Of a DNA stretch of 64,000 nucleotides, positions 37,201-46,150 are shown one piece after another. Made by a program: the position numbers and the translations under genes. The notes under the pieces are model-generated. The model was not told where the DNA came from. It did not search any database and saw only the letters and a list, made by a program, of their open reading frames with translations. The number at the start of each line of letters is the position of its first letter. Within the stretch, counting starts at the first letter, position 1. This DNA comes from CAVRUD01 sp963849635 (GTDB lineage: Bacteria > Chloroflexota > Chloroflexia > Thermomicrobiales > UBA6265). The stretch is from positions 1-64,000 of the forward strand of contig CAWKIA010000022.1 in assembly GCA_963849635.1 (NCBI GenBank). Direction: 5' to 3'.

Positions 37201-37583
37201 AGCGCGACGGTATCCTCAATCCCGCCCTTGGGCACCTGCTCCTCAGCACGGGCCACACCGACTACTTCACGATCTGTGACGGCGGATTTCCCGTCCCGGT
37301 CGGCCCAGAGCGCATTGACCTCGCCCTCGTCAGCGGAATTCCGACCGTTCTCGACGTGCTCGCTGCCGTCCACGCCGAATGGTCGATCGACCGTGTCGTG
37401 ATCGCCCAGGAGATGACGGAAATCAGTCCTCACCGCGTCGAAGAACTTAGAGAGATCATGGGTGACATTCCGTTCGAGATCGTCTCCCACCTCGAGCTGA
37501 AGCACCTCTCCTCAGGTGCGCGTGCCACCGTCCGCACCGGTGACTCTGTCCCCTATGCCAACATCATCGTCGTCTCAGGATAG
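37197..37583 (+). CDS. RbsD/FucU family sugar mutarotase
   Basis: A 128-residue protein of the D-ribose pyranase/L-fucose mutarotase family, which interconverts ring forms or anomers of free sugars. GILNPALGHLLLSTGHTDYF carries the conserved catalytic His, and ICDGGFPVP and RTGDSVPYANIIVVSG are the other family blocks. Length is normal. The start overlaps the stop upstream (ATGA). In this setting L-fucose or another free sugar is a probable substrate. Confidence 0.9.
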   Translation: MKRDGILNPALGHLLLSTGHTDYFTICDGGFPVPVGPERIDLALVSGIPTVLDVLAAVHAEWSIDRVVIAQEMTEISPHRVEELREIMGDIPFEIVSHLELKHLSSGARATVRTGDSVPYANIIVVSG

Positions 37584-37585
37584 TT

Positions 37586-37715
37586 GAGATTCAAGTTCCA
37601 AGTCGCAAGTTCCAAGACGACGAATAACGCTTGGTTCTCAGCTCAATCCTCGCAACTCACGACTAACGACCACGTCTCTTGGAACTTGTCGACTTGGAAC
37701 TTGAACTCGAATCTC
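37586..37715 (+). repeat. heptamer-repeat hairpin (AGTTCCA type)
   Basis: The left arm (37586-37619) contains CAAGTTCCAAGTCGCAAGTT. The right arm (37673-37715) contains the near-exact inverted complement CTTGGAACTTGTCGACTTGG. The loop of about 53 bases has no obvious pattern. It begins two bases after the mutarotase stop and ends just before the SDR start. Confidence 0.72.
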
Positions 37716-37735
37716 TTCTCGCGACTGGAGTAACA

Positions 37736-38512
37736 ATGTTTCGGCTCGATGGAAAATCGGCAATTGTGACTGGAGCTGGTTCTGGGATAGGGCGCGAGAT
37801 CGCGATGGTCTACGCCCGCCAGGGAGCCAGCGTCTGGATTGCGGACGTCAACGTCGCCGGGGCCGAAGCGGTCGCCGCCGAGATTGCGGCGGAGGGCGGG
37901 AAGGCGTCGTCCCAGGCGCTCGATGTCACCGATCTTGCGTCTGCCCGGGCAGCGGTCGCCGCTGTCGTGGCCGCGCACGGCCGCCTCGACATCCTGGTGA
38001 ACAACGCCGGTATCGGCCTCGTGGGCAGCGTGACCGAGACGGAACCGGAGGACTTTGACCGCCTCTTCCGCGTAAACGTCCACGGTGTCTACCACTGCAC
38101 GAAAGCGGCAGTCGAGCAGATGCTGGCCCAGGACCCGAAGGGCGGCAAGGTCGTCAACATCGCCTCAGTGGCGGGCCAGGTTGCGGTGCCGCGCCGGTTC
38201 GCATACGGAGCGACAAAGGCCGCCGTGATCGGCATGACCCAGTCGACGGCGATGGATTACGTCAACGACAATATCCGGTGCAGTTGTATCTGTCCCGGCA
38301 CGGTGGAGACGCCGTTCGTGGAGGGATACCTGCGCAAGTACCATGCGCACGAACTGGACGAAACACGAGCCGCCCTTCACGCCCGCCAGCCGGTAGGCAG
38401 AATGGGCCGCCCCGACGACATCGCCCCGCTCGCCCTCTACCTCGCCTCCGACGAAGCCTCCTTCGTCACCGGCGCGGCAATGGTGATCGACGGCGGCTGG
38501 ACCGCTCGATAG
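37736..38512 (+). CDS. SDR-family dehydrogenase
   Basis: A 258-residue classical short-chain dehydrogenase. The cofactor motif is IVTGAGSGIGREIAMVYA with Asp in VWIADVNVAG, which favours NAD. The NNAG motif is LVNNAGIGLVGS. The catalytic Ser is in VNIASVAGQVAVP and the Tyr/Lys pair in FAYGATKAAVIGMT. The C-terminus FVTGAAMVIDGGWTAR is typical. It may oxidise a free sugar such as L-fucose or a 2-keto-3-deoxy acid. ATG 37736 follows GGAG. Confidence 0.92.
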   Translation: MFRLDGKSAIVTGAGSGIGREIAMVYARQGASVWIADVNVAGAEAVAAEIAAEGGKASSQALDVTDLASARAAVAAVVAAHGRLDILVNNAGIGLVGSVTETEPEDFDRLFRVNVHGVYHCTKAAVEQMLAQDPKGGKVVNIASVAGQVAVPRRFAYGATKAAVIGMTQSTAMDYVNDNIRCSCICPGTVETPFVEGYLRKYHAHELDETRAALHARQPVGRMGRPDDIAPLALYLASDEASFVTGAAMVIDGGWTAR

Positions 38513-38517
38513 AAGAA

Positions 38518-38635
38518 CGAGTTACCGAGTACCGAGTACCGAGTGAACAGGTCGTCCAAACCTGACCTGGGTACTTGCTAACTAGCCGCACTTGGCACTC
38601 GGCACTCGGCACTTGGCACTTGGCACTCGGCACTT
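38518..38635 (+). repeat. heptamer-repeat element (GGCACTC type)
   Basis: The left arm 38518-38545 is GAGTACC-type repeats. The right arm 38591-38635 is six units of GGCACT followed by C or T. The reverse complement of the left arm (CACTCGGTACTCGGTACTCG) matches the right with a few mismatches. It lies between the SDR and dehydratase genes. Confidence 0.68.
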
Positions 38636-38658
38636 TCTCACGTCTCCAGGAGGACCCC

Positions 38659-40257
38659 ATGACCGCATCCAGGCCCGACGGAATGCAGCTTCTTTCACGA
38701 GGGCCATCCGGTCCGGTGGAGATGTCCGATGTCGCCGTGCTGCTCCACCCGAGCGACCACGTCGCCATCGCCAAGCAGCCACTCCTGCCACGAACCGTCC
38801 TGAAGACGCCGCATGGTGAGATCACGGTCACGCAGATGATCCCGCCAGGGCACAAGTTCGCGCTGCTGGCTGTCACCAAGGACGAGCCGATTCGCCGCTA
38901 CGGCCAGATCATCGGCTTCGCCACCCAGGACGTGAAGCCGGGCCAACACGTCCACTCCCACAACCTGGCGGTCGGTGAGGGCGGCCTGACCCTCGACTAC
39001 GCCTACGCGAGCGAGTACAAACCGGTCGAGTACGTGCCGGAGGCGGAACGGCGGACCTTCATGGGTTTCCGCCGGAAGGACGGCCGGGTCGGCACCCGTA
39101 ACTACGTCGGCATCCTCGCCTCCGTCAACTGCTCGTCGTCCGCGACTCGCCAAATCGCCGAGCACTTCAAGAACCATCCCGAGATCATGGCCCGATACCC
39201 GAACGTCGACGGGGTGATCCCCTTCCCGACCAAGGGCGGCTGCGGCGCCCATTACGGATCGAGCGACCTCGGCCAGCTGCAGCGGACCATGGCCGGAATC
39301 GTCGAGCACCCCTGCGTTGGAGCCTACCTCGTCCTATCTCTGGGCTGTGAGGTCAACCAGCCCCAGGACATGATCGACCACACGGGGATGGGCAACGGTC
39401 ATCAGCCGAAGGTGCTCACCATCCAGCAGGATGGCGGCTTCCGCAAGACGGTCCAGGCCGGCATTGCCGCTGTCGAGCAGCTCCTCCCCGTCGCCAATCA
39501 GTACGTGCGCGAACCGGTCTCGGTCTCCGAGCTCGTGGTTGCGCTCCAATGCGGCGGCTCCGACGGCTGGTCGGGTGTGACCGCCAACCCGGGCCTCGGC
39601 CTCGCCGCCGATGAGATCGTTCGCCAGGGCGGCACCGTCGTCCTCGGGGAGACGACCGAGGTCTACGGCGGCGAGCACCTCCTCACTCGGCGGGCCAAGA
39701 CCAAGGAGGTCGGCGAGAAGCTGATCGAGTGCATCCACTGGTGGGAGAACCACACCGCCATGCACGGCGCCTCGATCGACAACAATCCCGCCCCGGGCAA
39801 CAAGCTGGGCGGCCTGACGACGATCTACGAGAAGTCCCTCGGCGCCATCGCCAAGGCCGGCAACACGCCGATGACCCAGGTCGTCCGCTACGCGGAGCGG
39901 ATCACCGAGCGCGGCTTCGTCCACATGGACTCTCCCGGCTACGACCCGGTATCGGTCACCGGCCAGGTGGCAGGAGGCTGCAACGTCGTCGTCTTCACCA
40001 CCGGCCGCGGAAGCTGCTTCGGCTTCAAGCCGGCTCCCAGCATCAAGATCGCCACCAACTCGACCCTGTACGCCAACCAGGAACCCGACATGGACATCAA
40101 TGCCGGTCGGGTGCTCGACGGCATCAGCCTGGAGGACCTCGGCAAGGAGATCTTCGAGGAGATCATCGCCGTCGCCTCCGGCAAGCAGAGCAAAAGCGAA
40201 CTGGCCGGCGTCGGCGAAGAGGAATTCAATCCCTGGATCATCGGAGCGATGCTGTAG
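38659..40257 (+). CDS. UxaA-family dehydratase (altronate/galactarate type)
   Basis: A 532-residue full-length protein joining the SAF N-terminal domain (VAVLLHPSDHVAIAKQPLLP through HVHSHNLAVGEGG) to the large dehydratase domain. Marks are FMGFRRKDGRVGTRNYVGIL, GCGAHYGSSDLGQLQRTMAG, CGGSDGWSGVTANPGLGLAA, FMD-like HMDSPGYDPVSVTGQVAGGC and FTTGRGSCFGFKPAPSIKIA. These are iron or metal dependent dehydratases of altronate, galactarate and, in the Campylobacter fucose locus, a fuconate-type acid. AGGAGG precedes ATG 38659. It follows the SDR in the operon. Confidence 0.92.
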   Translation: MTASRPDGMQLLSRGPSGPVEMSDVAVLLHPSDHVAIAKQPLLPRTVLKTPHGEITVTQMIPPGHKFALLAVTKDEPIRRYGQIIGFATQDVKPGQHVHSHNLAVGEGGLTLDYAYASEYKPVEYVPEAERRTFMGFRRKDGRVGTRNYVGILASVNCSSSATRQIAEHFKNHPEIMARYPNVDGVIPFPTKGGCGAHYGSSDLGQLQRTMAGIVEHPCVGAYLVLSLGCEVNQPQDMIDHTGMGNGHQPKVLTIQQDGGFRKTVQAGIAAVEQLLPVANQYVREPVSVSELVVALQCGGSDGWSGVTANPGLGLAADEIVRQGGTVVLGETTEVYGGEHLLTRRAKTKEVGEKLIECIHWWENHTAMHGASIDNNPAPGNKLGGLTTIYEKSLGAIAKAGNTPMTQVVRYAERITERGFVHMDSPGYDPVSVTGQVAGGCNVVVFTTGRGSCFGFKPAPSIKIATNSTLYANQEPDMDINAGRVLDGISLEDLGKEIFEEIIAVASGKQSKSELAGVGEEEFNPWIIGAML

Positions 40258-40275
40258 GACCTGAGCGCCCTGATC

Positions 40276-40404
40276 GTATGAGCGGGCCTCCGTGTCTGCC
40301 CGGCGACGAAGAACGGCGCATCACGAATTCCAGAGATGGCTGTCCGATGAGCGACATCTGGTTAGGCTATGGCGGGCGGACCACCGAGGTCCGCCCGAAC
40401 CTAC
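40276..40404. repeat. MITE-like palindrome-ended repeat, degenerate copy C
   Basis: 129 bases. The left end (GTATGAGCGGGCCTCCGTGT) and right end (GGCGGACCACCGAGGTCCGC, then CCGAACCTAC) match the ends of the copies at 24804 and 55414 with changes. It begins 18 bases after the dehydratase stop. Confidence 0.55.
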
Positions 40405-40511
40405 CGCAGCGAAGGCGCTCGGATTCACCGCCTATGGCCGTTCGTCGTCGTCCGCCTGAACGACAGAATAGCGAAGTGCCACCGGTGACGACGGGCCGAG
40501 AAGAACTAGCG

Positions 40512-40943
40512 TCAGAGCGTGTCAAGGGTGCCACCGCCGAGATCGCCGTGGACCGGGGTAGTGGTCGGCTCAACATCCTCCAGGACGCCGTCTCCGATAG
40601 TGGTGTGCTCCGACTGCTCGGTCTCACCGGGCAGGACATCGCAGAAGACCTCGGTGGAGACCGTTCCCTGATAGTACGTGCATGTACTTGGCTTCCCGCC
40701 GTCGCCAGTGCATGTGACGGTGATGGAATCGACCGAGCCATCAGTGTTCATGTCGTAGTGGACGTCAGCGGTGCCGCCGAGGTCTCGACAGGTCTGAGCC
40801 TTGCTGCTGGCAAGTTCCTCAGCGGACTTTGGAGACGTGCCGATCCTCTGGGCGTTGACGCCGCCCTCCTGCATGAGGAAGACACCAAAGACCAACGCGA
40901 GCAGGACAACAGCGAATTTGTAGGTGCGAGTCATCGCGATCAT
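40512..40943 (-). CDS. small secreted cysteine-containing protein
   Basis: A 143-residue protein with a clear Sec signal peptide: a basic start (MIAMTRTYK), hydrophobic FAVVLLALVFGVFL and a likely cut after VNA. The mature part is acidic and has four Cys (TCRDL, VTCTG, STCTYY, VFCDV), so one or two disulfides are possible. ATG 40943 has AGGAGG eight bases upstream. No family is recognised. It is opposite in direction to the catabolic genes on both sides. Confidence 0.72.
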   Translation of the reverse strand: MIAMTRTYKFAVVLLALVFGVFLMQEGGVNAQRIGTSPKSAEELASSKAQTCRDLGGTADVHYDMNTDGSVDSITVTCTGDGGKPSTCTYYQGTVSTEVFCDVLPGETEQSEHTTIGDGVLEDVEPTTTPVHGDLGGGTLDTL

Positions 40944-41381
40944 GTCGGTTCCTCCTTTGCTAGAGTCCGCCACCGCTGCCGTCAGCGGTGACTTGATACC
41001 AGCAACATAGGCAACCGGTTTCTAGACGCCATCGAGACGTTTGCCTATTCAAGATCGGGAGCCCTCGCATCGATCGGGTCCGGGTCTAGGCATCTAAGGG
41101 CATGCCCCTAGGCAACGAACAATGCACATCTAAGCAGAAGGATCTTTGCGTACCAGTGCGGGTATGATGACGAACGGCTTCGCGGAGCCCGAGCGGCCAA
41201 TTGGAGACAAAGCGATGAGTAGAGCACTCTTGGCATCCCCCCTCCGCGCGGCCGCGGGTTCGCGAGCCGGCTTTAGCCGGCTTCCGCACCAGAGTTAGCC
41301 CGGGGTCTTTAGCCCCGGGCGGCATCGTCCCTGCGGCACGAGTATCTCGCCATTGCCACCGATCACTTTCTAACTCTCCAG
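40944..41381. other. intergenic region with palindromic hairpins
   Basis: No gene is supported. At 41265-41282 AGCCGGCTTTAGCCGGCT is both direct and inverted. At 41298-41320 GCCCGGGG pairs with CCCCGGGC around a seven-base loop. These look like dispersed hairpin repeats or transcript ends, without a strong T-run. Confidence 0.5.
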
Positions 41382-42023
41382 ATGGCCGCCCAACGCGGAT
41401 CGAGAAAGCCCCGACCCATGGAAACGAGAGAGGCGTCGACCAAACCATCCGATCCGTTCCTGTCACCCGATCAGTCACCTTTGGTCGCGGCGTTCAGCGA
41501 GCGTGCCGCGTCGCTCGGCGTCGCGGTTATCCGAGTAACGGATAGCAACGCGGCGGCTGCGGAGGTCGCCTCGATCGCCGCGATGCTCGGCACCCACGCT
41601 CCACTGGCCTCCACGGAACTCGCTCAATCCGCTGAAGAATTCTGCGCGGCACTCGGCGCGCTCGGCTTGATGCCCCGTCCGCCCGGCGACCCAAATGAAA
41701 CCAACGATGCACCGCTCGGGCTATCGCTCGCCCACCTCGCCGTCGCCGAGACCGCCTCGGTCCTGCTTGCCGAGGAGTGCCTGGCCGACCGAGGCATTGG
41801 TCTCCTCGTCGCGGAGCAGATCGTCGTCTGCCCTACGCGGGCACTCGTTCCGACGCTCGACGATGCCGCTCCAGTCCTGCGCACCTTCGCGATGCGGCCG
41901 GGCGGCGCCTACACCACTCTCGTCACCGGTCCCAGCCGCACCGCTGATATCGAACGGACGCTCACCGTCGGTGTGCAGGGACCAGCGAAGCTTTCCATCC
42001 TCTTCGTCGATGATCTAACCTGA
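41382..42023 (+). CDS. LutC/YkgG-type LUD domain protein
   Basis: A 213-residue lactate-utilisation subunit. The LUD fold is seen in SLAHLAVAETASVLLAEECL, where a conserved Glu-Thr and Ala-rich segment lies, LLVAEQIVVCPTRALVP and TLVTGPSRTADIERTLTVGV. The Gly-Pro-Ser-x-Thr-Ala-Asp-Ile-Glu motif is diagnostic. LutC works with iron-sulfur subunits LutA and LutB in oxidising L-lactate to pyruvate. The start is uncertain: ATG 41382 or in-frame ATG 41418, neither with a strong binding site. The fusion gene follows. Confidence 0.88.
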   Translation: MAAQRGSRKPRPMETREASTKPSDPFLSPDQSPLVAAFSERAASLGVAVIRVTDSNAAAAEVASIAAMLGTHAPLASTELAQSAEEFCAALGALGLMPRPPGDPNETNDAPLGLSLAHLAVAETASVLLAEECLADRGIGLLVAEQIVVCPTRALVPTLDDAAPVLRTFAMRPGGAYTTLVTGPSRTADIERTLTVGVQGPAKLSILFVDDLT

Positions 42024-42063
42024 TCGTCGGTGACATCAATTGACCGTGAGGGATACGCACTCC

Positions 42064-44325
42064 ATGGCACGGACCGCCACCCCGGACCCAATACAGGCGA
42101 CCAGGCACGCGACGAGTGCCCACAACGATGCTGACCACGGTCAACCTGAAGCTCCCTTCCGGGAGCGCTACGAAAAAGCGCTGGGGAACCCTCGCCTCTC
42201 GCGCAACCTCACCAACTTTCAGCAGAGCTGGCGGCCATCGCGCAACCAGATGATGGATGAGGTCGACTTCGTCGACCTCCGCGCCATGCTCAAAGCCGCC
42301 AAGACCGAAGTCCTGGACGACCACGACCGCTACCTGGCCCAGTTCCAGGCGGCGGCGGAGGCGGCGGGCGCAATCGTCCACCACGCCGCCGACGCGGCGG
42401 CCGCGAACCGGATCGTCCGCGATCTGGCCAAGGCACACGATGTCTCCCTCATCGCAAAGTCGAAGACGATGGTGAGCGAAGAGATCGAACTCAACCACGT
42501 TCTGGCCGAGGACGGAATCGAGGTCGTCGAGACCGATCTGGGCGAGTGGATCATCCAGCTCAAGGGTGAGCGCCCGAGCCATCTCGTCGTCCCCGCCGTC
42601 CACCTTGCCCGTCAAGAAGTCGGCGAGATCTTTACGCGAAGCCCTCGGCCGGGAGGTCTCGAAGGAGGACATCCCCGAGCAGGTCCGGGTGGCGCGGGAC
42701 GAGCTGCGCAAGGTCTTCTTCGCCGCCGGGATGGGCGTCACCGGGGCGAACGCCCTCATCGCCGAGAGCGGCACGGTAATGATGACGACCAACGAGGGCA
42801 ACGGCCGCCTTTGCTCATCCCTGCCAAAGGTCCATGTCGTCCTGGCGGGCATCGAGAAGCTCGTTCCCACCTTTGACGACGCTATCACCCAGATCCGTCT
42901 CCTGGGAAGGTCGGCGACTGCCCAGCGCCTGACGAGTTACACGACGTTCATCACCGGGCCGACGCCCGGCCACGAGATGCACATCGTCCTACTCGATAAC
43001 GGCCGTCGCCGCATGAACGCCATGCCGGAATTCCGCGAGGCGCTCCATTGCATCCGCTGCGCGGCCTGCGCCAACGTCTGCCCACCCTACCGCGAGGTGG
43101 GCGGGCACGTCTTTGGCCATATCTACACCGGGGCAATCGGTCTGGTCATCACGCCGTTTCACCACGGCCTGGATGCTGGTGCCAAGCCGCAGAGTCTCTG
43201 CCTCTCCTGCAACGCCTGCGAAACGGTATGTCCGGTCGGCATCCCCCTGCCACGCCAGATCCTCGACGTGCGCAAGATGGTCGTCGCGGCGAAGGGAATG
43301 CCTCGGGCGAAGCGCATTATCCTCGACACCTATGCCCGTCCCCGCCTTTTCAACGCGGCCGCCCGCATTGGCATAAAAGGGCAACTCCCCGTGACAAGGG
43401 GCGGCCCGTTCGTGCGAGGACGACATCTGCCGGTTCTGAAGAGCCAAACCCGGTGGCGGAGCCTGCCTGCCCTGGCCCGGCGGCCCCTACGCGACCGCCT
43501 GAAAGGCGGCACGTCGCTGCCCGCGCTGCCACCCGTCGTCCCTAACAAGGTCGTTGGCAAGACGGTCGCGCTCTTCCCTGGCTGCATGACCGACCGGCTC
43601 TTCCCCGAGCAGGGCGCCGCAGTCGCCGCCTCGGTCCGAGCATTGGGCGCCAACGTCGTCTTTCCAGCCGGCCTTCACTGCTGCGGCCTGCCCGCCAACA
43701 ACTCCGGTGACGACCCCAATGCCCGCCGGATGGCCAAGCACACCATTCGCGCCCTGGAACGGGTCCGGGCAGACTGGATCGTCTCCGGCAGCGCCAGCTG
43801 CGTTGCAACCCTGACCCAGGACTACATCCACCTCTTCCGCAACGATCCCGCCTGGCAATCGCGCGCAACCGCTCTGGCGCCACGGGTGATCGATTTCACC
43901 TCGTTCTTCACCAAGATCGCCCAGGTGCCGGCCGGCAGCCTGTTCCCCACGGATGGCGCCCCGAGGTCGTCACCTACCATGACTCCTGCCAGGGCCTGAA
44001 CGCCCTCGACCTCCACGTCCGAACCCCGCCAGATCTTGGTTGACATCCTCGGCTGGAGGTCCGCGAACTCGGCGAAAATACCCTCTGCTGCGGTTTTGGC
44101 GGCTCATTCAGTTTCGAGTACCCGGCCGTGGCCGAACGCCTGATGAATCGCAAACTCGACAATGCCACCGCCACCGGTGCCCCGATGATCGTCACCGACA
44201 ACCAGGGCTGCATCATGCACCTGCGCGGCGGCTGCGACGCATCGGGCCGCAAACTCCAGGTGAAACACATCGCCGAACTCGTCGCAGAGCGACTGGCGCA
44301 GCGCTCAGTGGTAGTCGCAAACTAG
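42064..44325 (+). pseudogene. LutB-LutA-like iron-sulfur fusion protein, frameshifted
   Basis: The order is an N-terminal LUD domain (SKTMVSEEIELNHVLAEDGI, VETDLGEWIIQLKGERPSHL), two 4Fe-4S clusters (CIRCAACANVCPPY and CLSCNACETVCPVGIP), then cysteine-rich CCG domains (VALFPGCMTDRLFP, HCCGLPANNSGDD, CCGFGGSFSFEYP, TDNQGCIMHLRGGC). LutB normally ends after the clusters; here a LutA-like part is attached. The frame breaks near 42640 and again near 43965-44045. Joined, the product is about 750 residues. It should pass electrons from lactate oxidation. Confidence 0.82.
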
Positions 44326-44699
44326 TGGAGAACGGTTCACGTGGGCAAACGCTGTACCGTATCGTTCGTCGCGAGGTGGCTTCGCGAGACGACTTTTTGT
44401 CCGATTCAGCGAGAGGGAAACCGCCACCGCTCGACCACCGTCTGGCCCACCTCCACGATGGGCTCTCGATGTTTGCGACCCTCCCGCAAGCCTTTAGGAA
44501 GGCGCAGCGCTATCCTGTACTGGGGCAGTACCTCGCGGAAGTTCGTCTGTCGGCCGATGGTTCAGTTCGAATCGAGCGCACTATCGAACGGAGTCAGGGA
44601 CACCACACGGTTTGGGCGGATCCGGACCTACTCTTGCGGAGTGTGGTTAAGGTGATTCCGGTTGGCGAAATTCTTGGAGAAGATCCCGATGGTTTTTGA
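44325..44699 (+). CDS. conserved hypothetical protein, 124 residues
   Basis: The GTG start shares its G with the preceding stop (TAGTG), so translation may be coupled. The protein reads RGQTLYRIVRREVASRDDFL, then LAHLHDGLSMFATLPQAFRK, and ends DLLLRSVVKVIPVGEILGED. It resembles unnamed proteins that share the Asp-Asp-Phe-x-Ser and W-x-D-P-x-x-L-L features, as I recall. No function is known. It overlaps the next gene by 11 bases, forming a two-gene unit. Confidence 0.65.
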   Translation: MENGSRGQTLYRIVRREVASRDDFLSDSARGKPPPLDHRLAHLHDGLSMFATLPQAFRKAQRYPVLGQYLAEVRLSADGSVRIERTIERSQGHHTVWADPDLLLRSVVKVIPVGEILGEDPDGF

Positions 44700-44982
44700 C
44701 GTCTGGGACGGCGAAAGCGCCAACATAGTCGGGGCGTTCGAGAGTCAGCTTGAGGCGCTCGACGCGCTCGAACGCGCGCTTGATGAGCACGGCTCGGACT
44801 ATGTATCGGTGCTTGTATTGGGGTTCGAGGATGATGCCGGTGATTCGGTCTTGATCGCAACGGGGAACGAACTCGTTAAGCTCGTTCAAGATCACCGAGA
44901 CGGCCCCGTCCGTCAACCCGGGCCGAACGACGTGCCGTCAGCCGAGTCAGTCGCTCCGGGCATAGACACGCGTCGAACATGA
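44689..44982 (+). CDS. conserved hypothetical protein, 97 residues
   Basis: ATG 44689 follows GGAG at about ten bases and lies inside the end of the previous gene. The sequence MVFDVWDGESANIVGAFESQ, then LEALDALERALDEHGSDYVS, has the pattern of a small alpha/beta protein with a Glu-rich helix. Such short proteins often travel with a partner like the previous gene, which makes a toxin-antitoxin-like module possible but unproven. Confidence 0.6.
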   Translation: MVFDVWDGESANIVGAFESQLEALDALERALDEHGSDYVSVLVLGFEDDAGDSVLIATGNELVKLVQDHRDGPVRQPGPNDVPSAESVAPGIDTRRT

Positions 44983-45149
44983 TCACTGCACGGTGTCGCC
45001 GATAGCGTTGTCGGTGCCCTGCGACTTCGGGCAGTCTGCGACGTCGAGGCAACCTTGGCATGTCACCGCTCCTGCCGTAGGATGCCGCGGGCGTTCGCCC
45101 CTCACCGTTCCGGCTACAGATGCGGCGCCTGCCGCGGGAGAATTGCCGC

Positions 45150-46007
45150 GTGCCTCTTTGCCTCTACCGCACCTCGGACTCAACCGAATCGCGCCTGGGC
45201 CTGATCGACGGCGACCAGGTAATTGATGTCGCCGCCAACGGCGGCCCGGCCACCCTCAGCGCCGCCCTGAACCTCTCGGTGGCCGATCTCCAGAACCGGA
45301 TTCAATCCATCTCCAGCGCGACCGGAACTCCCCTTGCGGATGTCACGCTGACGGCGCCCGTCGATCAGCAAGAGGTCTGGGCGGCAGGCGTGACCTACCT
45401 GCGCTCGCGTGACGCCCGCATGGAAGAGTCGACCCAGAAGGACGTCTATGACCTGGTCTACGACGCGCCCCGCCCGGAGATCTTCCTCAAGGCCACCCCG
45501 AGCCGGGTGAAGGGACCAGGAGATGCGGTCGCGATCCGGGGCGACTCGACCTGGGACGTACCCGAACCGGAGTTCGCCCTGGTCATCACCAGCGCGGGTG
45601 AGATCGCCGGATACACGATCGGCAACGATGTCTCCTCCCGCTCGATCGAGGGCGAAAACCCGCTCTACCTACCGCAGGCCAAGATCTACACCGCCAGCGC
45701 CGCCGTCGGTCCGGTGATCGTGCCGGTCTGGGAGTGGGACGAGATCGGTGATCGCACAATTCGGCTCGTCATCCGCCGCAACGGCGAGATCCTGTTCGAC
45801 GGATCAAGCTCGACCAGCCAGATCAGCCGCCCCTTCAGCGAGCTTGTCACCTACCTCTTCCGCCATAACGAGTTCCCCCACGGCGCCCTCCTCATGACCG
45901 GCACCGGCATCATCCCCCCGAACGAGTTCACCCTCGAACACGGCGACGACGTCGAAATCTCGATCGACGGGATCGGTACACTGCGGAATCCGGTGATACG
46001 GCTGTAA
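45150..46007 (+). CDS. fumarylacetoacetate hydrolase family protein
   Basis: A 285-residue protein with the FAH C-terminal fold. Signatures are PEIFLKATPSRVKGPGDAVA, the metal ligands in WDVPEPEFALVITSAGEIAG (Glu-x-Glu), YTIGNDVSSRSIEGENPLYL with Asp, and LMTGTGIIPPNEFTLEHGDD. Family members cleave or hydrate beta-diketo acids. In the oxidative L-fucose pathway one splits 2,4-diketo-3-deoxy-L-fuconate into pyruvate and lactate. GTG 45150 follows GGGAG at nine bases. Confidence 0.9.
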   Translation: MPLCLYRTSDSTESRLGLIDGDQVIDVAANGGPATLSAALNLSVADLQNRIQSISSATGTPLADVTLTAPVDQQEVWAAGVTYLRSRDARMEESTQKDVYDLVYDAPRPEIFLKATPSRVKGPGDAVAIRGDSTWDVPEPEFALVITSAGEIAGYTIGNDVSSRSIEGENPLYLPQAKIYTASAAVGPVIVPVWEWDEIGDRTIRLVIRRNGEILFDGSSSTSQISRPFSELVTYLFRHNEFPHGALLMTGTGIIPPNEFTLEHGDDVEISIDGIGTLRNPVIRL

Positions 46008-46020
46008 AGACGGAGAGACC

Positions 46021-46129
46021 TCACCCCCTACCCCCTCTCTCCACTGCGGTGGAGAGGGGCGTCAGGCGGCGCCAGGTTCTCCCCCTTCCCCCCGCTGCGG
46101 CAAGGGGACGGGGGCTGGGGGGTTAGGGG
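46021..46129. repeat. C/G-rich nested hairpin repeat
   Basis: ACCCCCTACCCCCTCTCTCC at the left is complementary to the G-rich right end (GGGGGCTGGGGGGTTAGGGGG region). Inner hairpins CTCTCC/GGAGAG and CCCCTT/AAGGGG lie between. It separates two convergent genes and could stop transcription from both sides. A similar block lies near 6890-6960. Confidence 0.6.
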
Positions 46130-46150
46130 GCTTACTCACGCCTCCCCGAT

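Noticed and set aside
39729..40991. A 420-codon plus-strand frame.
   Set aside because: It overlaps the dehydratase in another frame, then a repeat and an opposite gene. It has no coherent protein.
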